A stretch of DNA of 49,630 nucleotides, taken from contig JAIQFH010000078.1 of the NCBI GenBank assembly GCA_020073385.1, positions 1 to 49,630 of the forward strand, given 5' to 3'. This DNA is from Terriglobia bacterium (GTDB lineage Bacteria; Acidobacteriota; Terriglobia; Terriglobales; Acidobacteriaceae). Numbering within the stretch: position 1 is the first letter of the stretch; each line of letters begins with the position of its first letter. Both the position numbers and the translations under genes were made by a program. Positions 26,677 to 35,265 of this stretch are shown piece by piece. The notes beneath the pieces are model-generated. The model saw only the letters and a program-made list of their open reading frames with translations. It had not been told where the DNA came from and did not search any database.

Positions 26677-27846
26677 TTGCGCGCGCAAGCCTTGCTGCTC
26701 GCGGTGACAGTCTGGTCGCTCTATGTCTGGACGATCGCAACTCCCACTCTTCGTGACCGGAACGGGAACCTGAAGGGTACGGATTTTCTGCATTTCTACA
26801 CCCTGGGGTCCCTCGCGATTGCGCACCAGGGCGGCGACTTGTACAACATGAGGGTTCAATCGGACGTGGCCGCGCAACGCGTGCCCGGCACTGCGGGCAT
26901 CCACTACCTTCCGCTGTATCCTCCGCAGGTTTCGCTTGTGTTTGCGCCGCTGGCGCATCTCTCTTACGGTCGAGCGCTCGGATTGTGGTGGTTGTGCACG
27001 GCGGTGATCTACGGCGCTTGTTGCTATCTGATTTGGCGAGTATGTCCGAATTTGCGTGACTTCGGCGGAACTGTCGCTCTGGTTGCAATCGCCTCCCCTG
27101 CCTTCTTTCATTTGATTGCGTGGGGTCAAACCAGCGCGCTCGCGCTCGCCTGCTTCACTGCTGGTTTCCTGCTACTTCGGGACAAGCGCGACTTCGCAGC
27201 AGGTCTCGCTCTTGGATGTCTCATTTTCAAGCCCCAGTTAGGACTCGCGGCTTTTGTCGTGTTGCTGGTCGTCGGACGATGGAGACTCGTGGCAGGGGCT
27301 GCACTTTCGGCGGCGACACAAATCGCGGCGGGAATTGCTTATTACGGCGTCGGCCCATTTCGTTCCTGGCTGCGAACGTTGCGGGCCGTGCCCGGACTGC
27401 TTCCTTCATTTGAACCGAGACCGTATCAGACGCACTGCCTACGGACATTCTGGTCGATGCTTGTGCCCTGGAGCGGAGCGGCTTTGGGCCTTTACGTCGT
27501 GAGCGCGATCGTAGTTCTTGCTGGGACGATTACCATCTGGAAACGCCAGGAATCGTTGCCGCTGAAGTACTCTGCGATGCTGCTGGCGACGGCTTTGGTT
27601 TCGCCGCATCTCACGGTTTACGATCTCGTGATCCTAGTGCCAGCGATTTTTCTGTTGACTGACTGGCTGATCTCTCATCCGTCGGCCCCACAAGGAACTG
27701 GATCTCTTATTTACCTGACCTGCGCGCTGCCACTGCTGGGGCCTTACATGCGCTGGACTCATATTCAATTGTCCGTCATCGCGATGGCTGCTTTGCTGTA
27801 CCTGATTTGGAGAATGCCGGGAAGATGGGATCGAGGAAAAACCTAA
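26677..27846 (+). CDS. GT87-type (DUF2029) membrane mannosyltransferase-like protein
   Basis: A 389-residue protein with 9 to 10 membrane helices. GTDFLHFYTLGSLAIAHQGG near residue 30, with its Asp-Phe pair, and HYLPLYPPQVSLVFAPLA are hallmarks of the GT87 family, which adds sugars from polyprenyl-phosphate donors. The start is uncertain: TTG at 26677 is the first usable codon, yet the frame is open back to the stop of the previous gene with plausible residues, so the true start may be 20 residues earlier at an unusual codon. It probably forms a unit with the gene before it. Confidence 0.75.
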   Translation: MRAQALLLAVTVWSLYVWTIATPTLRDRNGNLKGTDFLHFYTLGSLAIAHQGGDLYNMRVQSDVAAQRVPGTAGIHYLPLYPPQVSLVFAPLAHLSYGRALGLWWLCTAVIYGACCYLIWRVCPNLRDFGGTVALVAIASPAFFHLIAWGQTSALALACFTAGFLLLRDKRDFAAGLALGCLIFKPQLGLAAFVVLLVVGRWRLVAGAALSAATQIAAGIAYYGVGPFRSWLRTLRAVPGLLPSFEPRPYQTHCLRTFWSMLVPWSGAALGLYVVSAIVVLAGTITIWKRQESLPLKYSAMLLATALVSPHLTVYDLVILVPAIFLLTDWLISHPSAPQGTGSLIYLTCALPLLGPYMRWTHIQLSVIAMAALLYLIWRMPGRWDRGKT

Positions 27847-27884
27847 ACCACAGGGGACACAGAGGTACACAGAGAATGACAGAG
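27846..27884. repeat. Dispersed 'aaccac' repeat, copy 3
   Basis: Begins aaccacaggggacacagagg, continues tacacagagaatgacagag. It lies between two convergent genes (GT87 and the esterase). Confidence 0.65.
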
Positions 27885-27920
27885 ACTTAATCAGAGTTTC
27901 CCAGGGCGCCAGCCAAGTCT

Positions 27921-28778
27921 CTATCGCTGCCTGAACAGGAACGCCAGCGCATCTGGAAAACGCCGTGCCCATGCTGATTCGTGGTGAGTGGCGCCTTCGT
28001 CGATCATTACCTGAAGGCGGCGATCGTCCAAACCTGCGCGGCGGAAAATGCCGGCGAGTTCGCGAACGTCGTCGACCACGCTTCGGTCCCGATCCTCGCG
28101 CCCCGCTTCGGCGGTTCCCGTCGCCAGAAAAATCCGCTTGGGCCATTGCTTGATGGCGCGGCTGTCTCTGATCATCTGGCGATTCGATGCCCACAAAGAC
28201 GGACTCTCGAGCAGCAACTTGCCAAACCAGCCTGGATGCACGGCCACGGTATAAAGGGAGATTAGGGCACCCAGAGACGATCCGCCGAGGCCAGTGTTCT
28301 CCGGTCCAAAAGCGACCCGATAATTTCGTGCAACAAAGGGCATGACTTCCTTCATCAGGAAGTTGGGGTAGCGATTGCCCTGCACCCGCAGCATCATCGG
28401 ATTGAGCGAGCGATGCGGCATATACTCGCGGAAGCGGTCTCTGCCGGCGTTATCGATGCCGACGATGATCATGGGCGGCACGTGCCCGTCGCGAATCAGG
28501 CGGTCGGCCGTTTCATCGACCTGCCATTCCACGCCGGTGAACGAGGTGGAAGGCTCAAAAAGATTCTGCCCATCATTGAGGTACAGCACGGGGTAACGCC
28601 TTGCAGAATTCTCGTTGTCGTCGTATCCGGGAGGCAGCCAGACGCGCAGGAATCTTGTATTACGGAAGAAACGGCTACGGAACTCGTGCAAGCGCAGATC
28701 ACCCGTCGCCGCCTCCACGCGAATGACGCTGGGAGCGACACCGGAACCGCTGATTTCAGTTTTCTGGGTTTCTCCCAT
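27921..28778 (-). CDS. Alpha/beta-hydrolase, putative (enterochelin-type) esterase
   Basis: A 285-residue hydrolase of the esterase-D/Fes-like family. RFLRVWLPPGYDD and PVLYLNDGQNLF form the first strands, GLGGSSLGALISLY near 165 carries the nucleophile Ser, and His in GATHHESAWARRFPDAL near 268 ends the triad. No signal peptide is visible, so it acts in the cytoplasm. Substrate is unknown; ester cleavage of a lipid or siderophore-like ester is possible. It is the last gene of the long minus-strand run, 41 bases after the VKOR gene. The start ATG at 28778 has only a weak ribosome site. Confidence 0.8.
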   Translation of the reverse strand: MGETQKTEISGSGVAPSVIRVEAATGDLRLHEFRSRFFRNTRFLRVWLPPGYDDNENSARRYPVLYLNDGQNLFEPSTSFTGVEWQVDETADRLIRDGHVPPMIIVGIDNAGRDRFREYMPHRSLNPMMLRVQGNRYPNFLMKEVMPFVARNYRVAFGPENTGLGGSSLGALISLYTVAVHPGWFGKLLLESPSLWASNRQMIRDSRAIKQWPKRIFLATGTAEAGREDRDRSVVDDVRELAGIFRRAGLDDRRLQVMIDEGATHHESAWARRFPDALAFLFRQR

Positions 28779-28819
28779 CCAGGAAAAAACGCTTTCTTAG
28801 AATACAACGGCAGACCGCT

Positions 28820-29263
28820 TCATGCGCTCGCGCGGCGAAGCTTCACGATAGCGGCAAAAACGGTGATCAGAAAGATCATCACCTGCGAGGCCACGCATAA
28901 GATGCACCAGGTCTTTAGTTCGTACGCCTCGATGTAAGTCAGGTGCAAAGCAAAAACTAATCCCACAATGGAGGCTGCCAGCAGGCGGTTGGGAGTCTCG
29001 GCACGGGAGTTCCAGAACGTGGACAAGAAGAATAAGGTTGCGTATCCGAGCACGCCGATTGCGGCCACAGGAATCCCTTGTACCTCGGAATATTCGCTGC
29101 GGTTCACAATGTCGCAACTAAACTTCTGGCTAAAATCGCAGAACTCACTGGCTGACCTTGCATAGTGGCGCTGCAGAGAAACCGCGGACAGGACAATTCC
29201 GGCGAATGACAGGACTGCCATGAGGGCGAACCACAATCGATTGCGCGCCGCCACCTCGCTCAC
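28820..29263 (-). CDS. Vitamin K epoxide reductase (VKOR)-family quinone reductase
   Basis: A 147-residue membrane protein with four helices. FCDFSQKFSCDIVNRSEYS carries the loop Cys pair and TWCILC the catalytic CxxC on the last helix. VKOR enzymes oxidise a periplasmic thioredoxin-like partner and pass electrons to quinone, replacing DsbB. The GTG at 29263 overlaps the TGA of the thioredoxin-like gene (GTGA), the typical coupled start; another GTG lies four codons earlier. The partner next door makes disulfide-bond formation in the envelope the clear role. Confidence 0.9.
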   Translation of the reverse strand: MSEVAARNRLWFALMAVLSFAGIVLSAVSLQRHYARSASEFCDFSQKFSCDIVNRSEYSEVQGIPVAAIGVLGYATLFFLSTFWNSRAETPNRLLAASIVGLVFALHLTYIEAYELKTWCILCVASQVMIFLITVFAAIVKLRRASA

Positions 29264-29679
29264 GGCAGGCTGCACCCGGTCTTCTGACTAAGCTCTTGCA
29301 AGGTGAGCACGCCTTCTTTTGGCGGGTCCGCACCGAACTGCCAACTTGGAAAGAGCTTGACTCCAGCAGCCTTGCATGCTGGCGTCAACTCATGCGGATC
29401 GTTTTCGCTGGCGCACTCGATATAAGGCACGTAACGAAACGAGGAACCGAAATCACGTTTCTGGTCGGCGCAGTGCGGACACCAGTAGAGGCCATACATC
29501 TTTGCATTCTTGGTGGCGATGCACCTAGCGAAGGAATCGTGCTTATGATTCTTGTAATAGCGGCCTGCAAGATAAGCGCCAGCGAAGAGCACCGCAATGA
29601 CGACGTAGAGAATCACCTTCTTCGTCTTGCTGCCGTCGCTTTGGCTCACCTGTTGCCGCTTTCGTCTTTCTTCGGACAT
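29260..29679 (-). CDS. Membrane-anchored thioredoxin-like protein, partner of VKOR
   Basis: A 139-residue protein with a basic cytoplasmic start, one membrane helix (ILYVVIAVLFAGAYLAG) and an exported thioredoxin-like domain. The active site is WCPHC in LYWCPHCADQK, followed by a second Cys pair (ECAS, TPACKAAG) and FPSWQF, where the cis-Pro is shifted. In cyanobacteria this type of domain is fused to VKOR; here the two are separate genes that overlap. It should introduce disulfides into exported proteins and be reoxidised by VKOR. Confidence 0.85.
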   Translation of the reverse strand: MSEERRKRQQVSQSDGSKTKKVILYVVIAVLFAGAYLAGRYYKNHKHDSFARCIATKNAKMYGLYWCPHCADQKRDFGSSFRYVPYIECASENDPHELTPACKAAGVKLFPSWQFGADPPKEGVLTLQELSQKTGCSLP

Positions 29680-29703
29680 GACTCAGTTCTTATATCACGG
29701 GAT

Positions 29704-30606
29704 TCAGGCGACCACCTTCAATGCTCGTGGCAGCACGTCCAATTCTTCGCAGTGCAAAGATAAGACTTCACCGTCGACCATGACGTCGACCGGAGCATCC
29801 AGTTCGAATTCCACGCGCGAAACCGCCTTGCATTCGGCCAGAGGGTGCTGGATGTGCGTTCCGTCATAGAGCCCGGGGAGATTACGCATCAGACCGAGCC
29901 TTCCGATCGGTCCCCAGCGCACGTATTCGACCAGGCCGTCGTCGACCTCGGCTTTGGGGGCAATCATCATCGTGCCGCCGGTGAACTTGCTGTTGTTGAA
30001 GGTGACGAACAGGCAGCGGCGCTTGTCGAAGACTTCCTGGCCTTCGACGCGCACCGGAAACGGACGCCGGTTGAATCGGGCCAACGTCAGAAAGATGGAA
30101 GTAAAATATCCCAACTCTCCCCATCGGCTGAACCGTCGGGCGCGAAGTGTGGCGACATCTGCTGAGAAACCCATACTGAGGAGGTTGATGTAGTAGATGA
30201 CGCCGTTGCGGTGGCGCATGCGCATCACATCACAACCGCGGATCTTGTTCGCGATCAGAGATTCAATTGCATGTACGACGCCGCGGTCGCTGAAATCGCG
30301 GAGAAAAGAATTACCAGTACCGAGAGGCAGGAAGGCCAAGATCGGAGGCTCGTTACCGATGGCTTGCGGAAACAGGCCATTCACGACTTCGTAGGAGGTG
30401 CCGTCGCCGCCCACGGCGATGAAATTGCGGGTGCCGCGACTGTAGGCATCACGCGCGATCTCGGTCGCTTGTCCCGGAGTTCTGGTGGTGGCAACTTTGA
30501 TGTCGAGACCGGCTTCGCGGAGGCGTTTTAGCGCCGGGCCAAGCAGTTTGGCGCTGCGCCCGCCTCCCGCGGCGGGATTCACAATCGCTAGATAAGTTTG
30601 CCCCAA
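29704..30606 (-). CDS. Diacylglycerol kinase-family lipid kinase
   Basis: A 300-residue kinase of the DagK/YegS type. IVNPAAGGGRSAKLLG opens the nucleotide domain, AVGGDGTSYEVVNGLF is the GGDGT phosphate loop, and LPLGTGNSFLRDFS the second signature. The rest is the beta-sandwich lipid domain. It phosphorylates diacylglycerol, sphingoid or a similar lipid alcohol with ATP; which one cannot be told. The start is TTG at 30606. It lies 92 bases after the second acyl-activating enzyme, the gap being filled by a double-hairpin repeat, and 24 bases before the thioredoxin-like gene. Confidence 0.85.
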   Translation of the reverse strand: MGQTYLAIVNPAAGGGRSAKLLGPALKRLREAGLDIKVATTRTPGQATEIARDAYSRGTRNFIAVGGDGTSYEVVNGLFPQAIGNEPPILAFLPLGTGNSFLRDFSDRGVVHAIESLIANKIRGCDVMRMRHRNGVIYYINLLSMGFSADVATLRARRFSRWGELGYFTSIFLTLARFNRRPFPVRVEGQEVFDKRRCLFVTFNNSKFTGGTMMIAPKAEVDDGLVEYVRWGPIGRLGLMRNLPGLYDGTHIQHPLAECKAVSRVEFELDAPVDVMVDGEVLSLHCEELDVLPRALKVVA

Positions 30607-30656
30607 GTTGTTGAACCCAGTTTAGAACAAAGGCACCGTGGTCCTTTCCAGCGTTC

Positions 30657-30702
30657 GTGCGGCAAGATGCCGCACCGACAGCCGGCGGGACGCCGGCGCT
30701 AC
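30657..30702. repeat. Double-hairpin palindromic repeat, copy A
   Basis: GTGCGGC-aagat-GCCGCAC (30657-30675) is followed by gccggcg-gga-cgccggc and then gctac. The copy at 41714-41760 has the same loops and second hairpin but a different first stem. Confidence 0.75.
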
Positions 30703-32408
30703 AACTGCTTCACCGCACTTCTCTCTACTGCCTTGCCGATCTCTTCGGCCAAAACCTGCCTCTTGATCTTCATTGACGCGGTGCGGGGGAAATCTTTCTC
30801 CCACACCAGATAGCCGCTCACTCGCTTGAAGTCAGACAGTTTGCGATTCCGGGCTGCCATGTCTTCCTGCAGAACGTTGTCGAATCTTTGGTTCTGCTCG
30901 AGGCGTAGGATGAGTATCAGCGCTTCCTTGCCCAGCTCTTTCTTGGGCCAGACATAGTTCGCGGCGAAAACGGTGTATTCCTTTACGGGCAGACCATCGA
31001 ACACGGTTTCGATGTCTTCGGGATAGATGTTCTTTCCACCCTCGGTAACGATCATGTTTTTCTTGCGGCCGAACAACTGCAGATGGCCGCGGCCGTCGAA
31101 TTTGCCGAGATCACCGGTCAGGAGCCAGCCGTCGACGATCGTTTCCAGCGTCAGTTCGGGATCGTCGAGATAGTGCGACATTACCGTCTTGCTGCGAGCC
31201 GCGACTTCACCGATTCCATCGGCATCCGGATTTAAGATCCGCAACTCGACTCCCGGCAGCGGCTTGCCTACGGTATCGGCCCGAAACGGCTTCAGATCAT
31301 TGAGCGTCAGCGCAGTGCCCGCCTCAGTGAGCCCGTAGCCATTTACGACGGGGACGCCGAGATCGTAGAAGAACTGCATGGTGGACGGCTCCATGAAGGC
31401 TCCGCCGGTGATCAAAGCCAGCAACTCTCCCCCGAATCCACGGTGGATATTACCCAGCAGCATGCGGCTGAGCTTGACGTTGGGGCGTCGACGAGTCAGA
31501 GAGCGATTGACCGCGATGGCTGCGTTCAAAAGCCCCCGCTTCCACGACGGAAGCTCGTCGAATTTAGCACGCAGGCCCTTCTCCAGATTCTTCAAAATCA
31601 TTGGAACCAGCGAGACGTAGGTAATGCGATAACGGACAAAGGCATCGCGGACGAACTCCGGACGCAGAGTCCGCAGGTGCACCACGCATGCTCCACAGAC
31701 GAATGGACCGATGAAGCCCACCATGAAATCAATGGCGTGATTCGTGGGCAGAATGCTCAGATAGCGCACGCCCGGCCAGAAGGGGTACCACGCGGTGAGC
31801 GAGCGGCATTGTTCCAGATAGTTCTCGTGCGTCAGGACACAACCCTTGGGACGGCCGCCGGTTCCCGAGGAATACACGATGCAGGCAACATCATCCTTCT
31901 GGCGCATGACGAAATCGGGTGCACCCTTGCGCTTGAAATCCTCCCAGCGAAATGCGCCCGCGAGATCGGCGCCCAGAGGTGCTTCGGTGACGAGAACAAT
32001 TTTGGTTCCGATGTTCTGAAACCCAGGATCGGCCATGATCGCCCGCCAGAGGTGGTATTCGACGACGAGGATCTTGGCTTTCGAGTGAGCCAGCAGTTGC
32101 AAGTGTTCGGCAGCCGTGAGCTTGTAGTCGAGAGGAACCAGAACGCCGCCGCAGTAGAAAATGGCGTACGCAGAGATCAGCCACTTCGACTGATTCGTCA
32201 TGATGATGGCGGCGCGATCGTTGGGATCGAAGTCGGCGTCCTCAAGGGCGCGGGCAAGCGGAAGAGCGACTTCCTTAAAGTCGGAGTAGGTCAGGCGATG
32301 TTTTTCGCGATCGCGCTCGGCTTCGACGAGACACACTTCCTTGGAGAAGCGGTCGAGAGCGTCACGAAGAGCCGCGCCGAGGCATGTGTATTGACGGAGA
32401 TCGAGCAT
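30699..32408 (-). CDS. Acyl-activating enzyme 2 (AMP-dependent acyl-CoA/ACP synthetase)
   Basis: A 569-residue ANL-superfamily enzyme that adenylates a carboxylic acid, probably a fatty acid, and passes it to CoA or to a carrier protein. Signatures are CIVYSSGTGGRPKGCVLTHE near 185, VNGYGLTEAG near 340, DGWLLTGDLGKFD near 430, and the catalytic Lys in SMKIKRQVL near the end. It is separate from the other such enzyme (33594-35240) and not a close duplicate. It follows the ACP gene by 107 bases. Whether it makes acyl-CoA or loads the ACP directly is open. Confidence 0.85.
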   Translation of the reverse strand: MLDLRQYTCLGAALRDALDRFSKEVCLVEAERDREKHRLTYSDFKEVALPLARALEDADFDPNDRAAIIMTNQSKWLISAYAIFYCGGVLVPLDYKLTAAEHLQLLAHSKAKILVVEYHLWRAIMADPGFQNIGTKIVLVTEAPLGADLAGAFRWEDFKRKGAPDFVMRQKDDVACIVYSSGTGGRPKGCVLTHENYLEQCRSLTAWYPFWPGVRYLSILPTNHAIDFMVGFIGPFVCGACVVHLRTLRPEFVRDAFVRYRITYVSLVPMILKNLEKGLRAKFDELPSWKRGLLNAAIAVNRSLTRRRPNVKLSRMLLGNIHRGFGGELLALITGGAFMEPSTMQFFYDLGVPVVNGYGLTEAGTALTLNDLKPFRADTVGKPLPGVELRILNPDADGIGEVAARSKTVMSHYLDDPELTLETIVDGWLLTGDLGKFDGRGHLQLFGRKKNMIVTEGGKNIYPEDIETVFDGLPVKEYTVFAANYVWPKKELGKEALILILRLEQNQRFDNVLQEDMAARNRKLSDFKRVSGYLVWEKDFPRTASMKIKRQVLAEEIGKAVERSAVKQL

Positions 32409-32515
32409 TCCAAAGTTGCTGACTGTAGATTGTAGATTGCCAATCGAAGGATCCGCAGACAGGCTTTGCGGCGGTGTTCCTTACCCATCAACAAGCTGCA
32501 AGCTACGATTGAGTT

Positions 32516-32758
32516 CTAAAGGCGAATCTGGATCTTGCCAGCCAAGGTGCGAAAGTCGGTTACGCCCTGCAGTTCGTAGTCCGGCAACTCCACACGAAAG
32601 TGGTTCTCTAATTTCGTGAGCAAATCGAGCGCCTGCAGGCTGTCGATGCCGAGCGTCTTGAAGAAATCGTCGTCAGGGGAGAGTTTCTCGCGCGGCACTT
32701 TGAAGTGAGCCGCGGCAAGAGTGAGTATCTCGTCTAGCGTCTTTTCGGCGGTTGGCAT
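32516..32758 (-). CDS. Stand-alone acyl carrier protein
   Basis: An 80-residue carrier protein. DDDFFKTLGIDSLQALDLL carries Ser40, the site for the 4'-phosphopantetheine arm that holds acyl chains as thioesters. It lies between an enoyl-CoA hydratase gene (26 bases upstream) and an acyl-activating enzyme. It is not in a fab cluster, so it is likely dedicated to the neighbouring pathway, not to bulk fatty acid synthesis. The ATG has no clear ribosome site. Confidence 0.9.
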   Translation of the reverse strand: MPTAEKTLDEILTLAAAHFKVPREKLSPDDDFFKTLGIDSLQALDLLTKLENHFRVELPDYELQGVTDFRTLAGKIQIRL

Positions 32759-32784
32759 AAACAGTCATTCTAATTCAGTTTGGC

Positions 32785-33597
32785 TTAAGGCAAATAGGGT
32801 TGGGCGTCTGTGCTTTGCACGAACTTCTTGAGTCCGGCCTGCACTGCCGGGCGCGAAAACAGGTCGCAGAAGATGTCGATTTCGCGCTTCAGCTCCTCAT
32901 AAGGAACCGGCTTGATGAATTGCTTTGCGGTCACGGCCGTCTGATGGTCGAATTTCGCCAACTGTGCGGCTGTGGCGCGAGCGGCACGCAAGGCCTCTCC
33001 CTCAGCGACCACCTGGCTCACGAGCCCGATCTGTTGCGCCTTCGTCGTGTTGAAGCTACGCCCGGTGAGCAGCAGATCGCGCACGACTGCATTGCCGATA
33101 TCGCGCTTCAGACGAGGGATTCCACCGAATCCGGGAATCAAGCCTAGCCGCAGCTCCGGGAAGGCAAAGCGAGCCGTTTTATCGGCGATGATGAGATCGC
33201 AGGCGAGAGCCAGTTCGAATCCTCCGCCAAAGGTTACGCCGTGGACCGCCGCGATTGTGGTCATGGGAGCCGCATCGATCACATTGAGCACGCGATGAAT
33301 GCGTTCCAGAAAGTCGCGGACACCTTTGGCGGCTTCGTCTTTTACCATCGCGTGCGAGCGCTCGTACAGTTCGCGCAGGTCGGCTCCGGCACAGAATCCG
33401 CATTTCAGGTCGCTGTGGATGACAAGGGCGTGCGCAGGCTGCTTCAGACTCTGCAGGCTTTCGGAAAATGACTCGAGCTCTTCGAGCGACTGGGAACCGA
33501 TTTCGTTGCAGGGATCACGGTGCAGGGCAAGTTCGATCAGACCGTCTTTGTACTCGACCGACATCGCTTCGCCTTTGCGGCTGATGCCTGCGTTCAT
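32785..33597 (-). CDS. Enoyl-CoA hydratase/isomerase (crotonase family)
   Basis: A 270-residue crotonase. The oxyanion hole comes from FCAGADLRELYE near 70 and GVTFGGGFELALACD near 125; the Glu in that segment and the one in FAFPELRLGLIPGFGG are in the places of the two catalytic acids. It should hydrate, isomerise or cleave an acyl-CoA/ACP. ATG at 33597 overlaps the TGA of the preceding acyl-activating gene (ATGA), which favours this start over the inner ATG at 33564. Confidence 0.88.
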   Translation of the reverse strand: MNAGISRKGEAMSVEYKDGLIELALHRDPCNEIGSQSLEELESFSESLQSLKQPAHALVIHSDLKCGFCAGADLRELYERSHAMVKDEAAKGVRDFLERIHRVLNVIDAAPMTTIAAVHGVTFGGGFELALACDLIIADKTARFAFPELRLGLIPGFGGIPRLKRDIGNAVVRDLLLTGRSFNTTKAQQIGLVSQVVAEGEALRAARATAAQLAKFDHQTAVTAKQFIKPVPYEELKREIDIFCDLFSRPAVQAGLKKFVQSTDAQPYLP

Positions 33598-35240
33598 GCG
33601 GTTTTCACCGTCCGGTATATGTCGTCGATTTCATTCTTCATTTGCGCCGAGATCAGATCCCGCTTGAGCTTGCCATTCGCGGTGAGCATTCCGTTTTCGA
33701 TGGAAAACGGTTCCGTCCGCGTGACGAATGCGCGTATCTGCTTATAGTGCGGGAGATCCGGATTGACGGCGTCGAGGGCCGCTTGCACCTGTTCCTTGTT
33801 CACATTCCCGGTCACGATGGCTGAGAGATACCCCCGGCCATTTCCGACGATGACAATCTGCTGCGCTCCGGGCAAATGCTTCGCAACTTCATCCTCTATG
33901 GTTTCGGGCGCGATCTTATGGCCGGAACCGAGGACAATCAGATTCTTGATGCGGCCGACAATCTTCCACCTTCCCGTCTCATCTTGTTCACCTTGATCGC
34001 CGGTGTGAAACCATCCGCCGCGGAGCACCTCAGCGGTTTGCTGGACGCGGTTCCAATAGCCTGGGAATACATTGGGGCCCTTCACGATAATTTCGCCGTT
34101 GTCAGCCAACCTCATGTCGATTCCCGGGATCGCGGGGCCTACGCGGCCGGGCACGGGATTTTTAGGATCATCCATGGTGCAGATGCCGGTGGTTTCGGTC
34201 AGCCCATAGACCAGGAGCACAGGAATGCCGAGCATTTTGAAGTAGTCTTGTGTTTCGGGAGTAAGCGGCGCAGAACCACAGATCAAAGCCTTCAAATGTT
34301 CGCCCATCATCTTTTTGCGAATCGCAGGAAAGACCAGCGCGTTCGCTAACCAGAGCCAAAACGAATCGCCGGTCTGAGGTTGCTCGCCTTTGCGTCCCCA
34401 TGCTGCTTTCGCTCGCGAGTAGATGATCTGCGCGAGTCCTCCCTTTTGCGCGATCTGCTCGTCGACGCCGCGGCGCATGCGCTCAAGCAGTTGAGGAACA
34501 TTGAGAAAATAATGCGGAGCGACAGCAGGCATATCGCTTGCGATCTTCGTCAAGTCGGTGTTCAGCGTGACCAAGCTTCCGCGCAGCATGAACGTCAGAA
34601 CCGCAATCCATGATGCGCAGAAACTGAACGGCAGGTATTGGAAGATGCGGTCTTGCCCGGTGCGGCCGTCCATGAGTTCGTCGAGCCTGGCCGATGTACA
34701 ACCCAGCATGAAGCCGACGTTGGCCGCGGTGAGGACAACACCCTTGGCTTCCTCCGATGTGCCGGAAGTGTAGATGATCGTCACCGGGTCTTCGTCGCGC
34801 ACCTGAGGACGGGCCAGCGAAATTCCCTCCACTCCTCGGAAGATTTCATCGAACAGCGGAAGTGGCGAGGACTGCGGCCATGCCTGCTGAATTCCGTCGC
34901 GAAGGGTAGCGTCGCCGCTACAGACCAGAACCGGCATACTGTCTTTCATCATTGCGACCAGTTCAGCGGGAGATTGACGAAAATACAGCGGAACTACGAT
35001 CAAGCCCTCAGCCATGGCCGCCAGATCCAGCGCGATCCAGCGGATGCTGTTGGGCGCCAGAATGCCGCAGCGGTCGCCTTTCTTCAGGCCCTTCGACGAA
35101 AGAAATGTTCGCGCCTTGCGGACCAACTCCAGCAACTCGGGCCCGGTCACACCGCTGAACTGACCGTCGCGGATCTCCTGCAAGACCTGGATATCGGGCG
35201 CAGTCTTGAGTTGCGCAAAGATTTCTCCAACGAAGGGCAT
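33594..35240 (-). CDS. Acyl-activating enzyme 1 (long-chain acyl-CoA synthetase type)
   Basis: A 548-residue ANL enzyme. It has TIIYTSGTSEEAKGVVLT near 150, LVYGLTETTGICTMDD near 335, GWFHTGDQGEQDETGRW near 410, and the C-terminal catalytic Lys in NGKLKRDLI. The pattern fits long-chain fatty acyl-CoA synthetases. It would supply the activated acyl group for the ACP, the reductases or the crotonase beside it. The gene lies 25 bases after the pyruvyl transferase-like gene and is coupled by ATGA to the crotonase. Confidence 0.87.
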   Translation of the reverse strand: MPFVGEIFAQLKTAPDIQVLQEIRDGQFSGVTGPELLELVRKARTFLSSKGLKKGDRCGILAPNSIRWIALDLAAMAEGLIVVPLYFRQSPAELVAMMKDSMPVLVCSGDATLRDGIQQAWPQSSPLPLFDEIFRGVEGISLARPQVRDEDPVTIIYTSGTSEEAKGVVLTAANVGFMLGCTSARLDELMDGRTGQDRIFQYLPFSFCASWIAVLTFMLRGSLVTLNTDLTKIASDMPAVAPHYFLNVPQLLERMRRGVDEQIAQKGGLAQIIYSRAKAAWGRKGEQPQTGDSFWLWLANALVFPAIRKKMMGEHLKALICGSAPLTPETQDYFKMLGIPVLLVYGLTETTGICTMDDPKNPVPGRVGPAIPGIDMRLADNGEIIVKGPNVFPGYWNRVQQTAEVLRGGWFHTGDQGEQDETGRWKIVGRIKNLIVLGSGHKIAPETIEDEVAKHLPGAQQIVIVGNGRGYLSAIVTGNVNKEQVQAALDAVNPDLPHYKQIRAFVTRTEPFSIENGMLTANGKLKRDLISAQMKNEIDDIYRTVKTA

Positions 35241-35265
35241 GATCAGTTCTGGGACTAGGGGACGA

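Noticed and set aside
27846..27884. Direct-repeat look of 'acacagag' as a phage or IS attachment site
   Set aside because: The same sequence family occurs at several other intergenic sites without any integrase or element boundary.
31443..32435. 330-residue plus-strand open frame
   Set aside because: Antisense shadow of the second acyl-activating enzyme; no domain or ribosome site.
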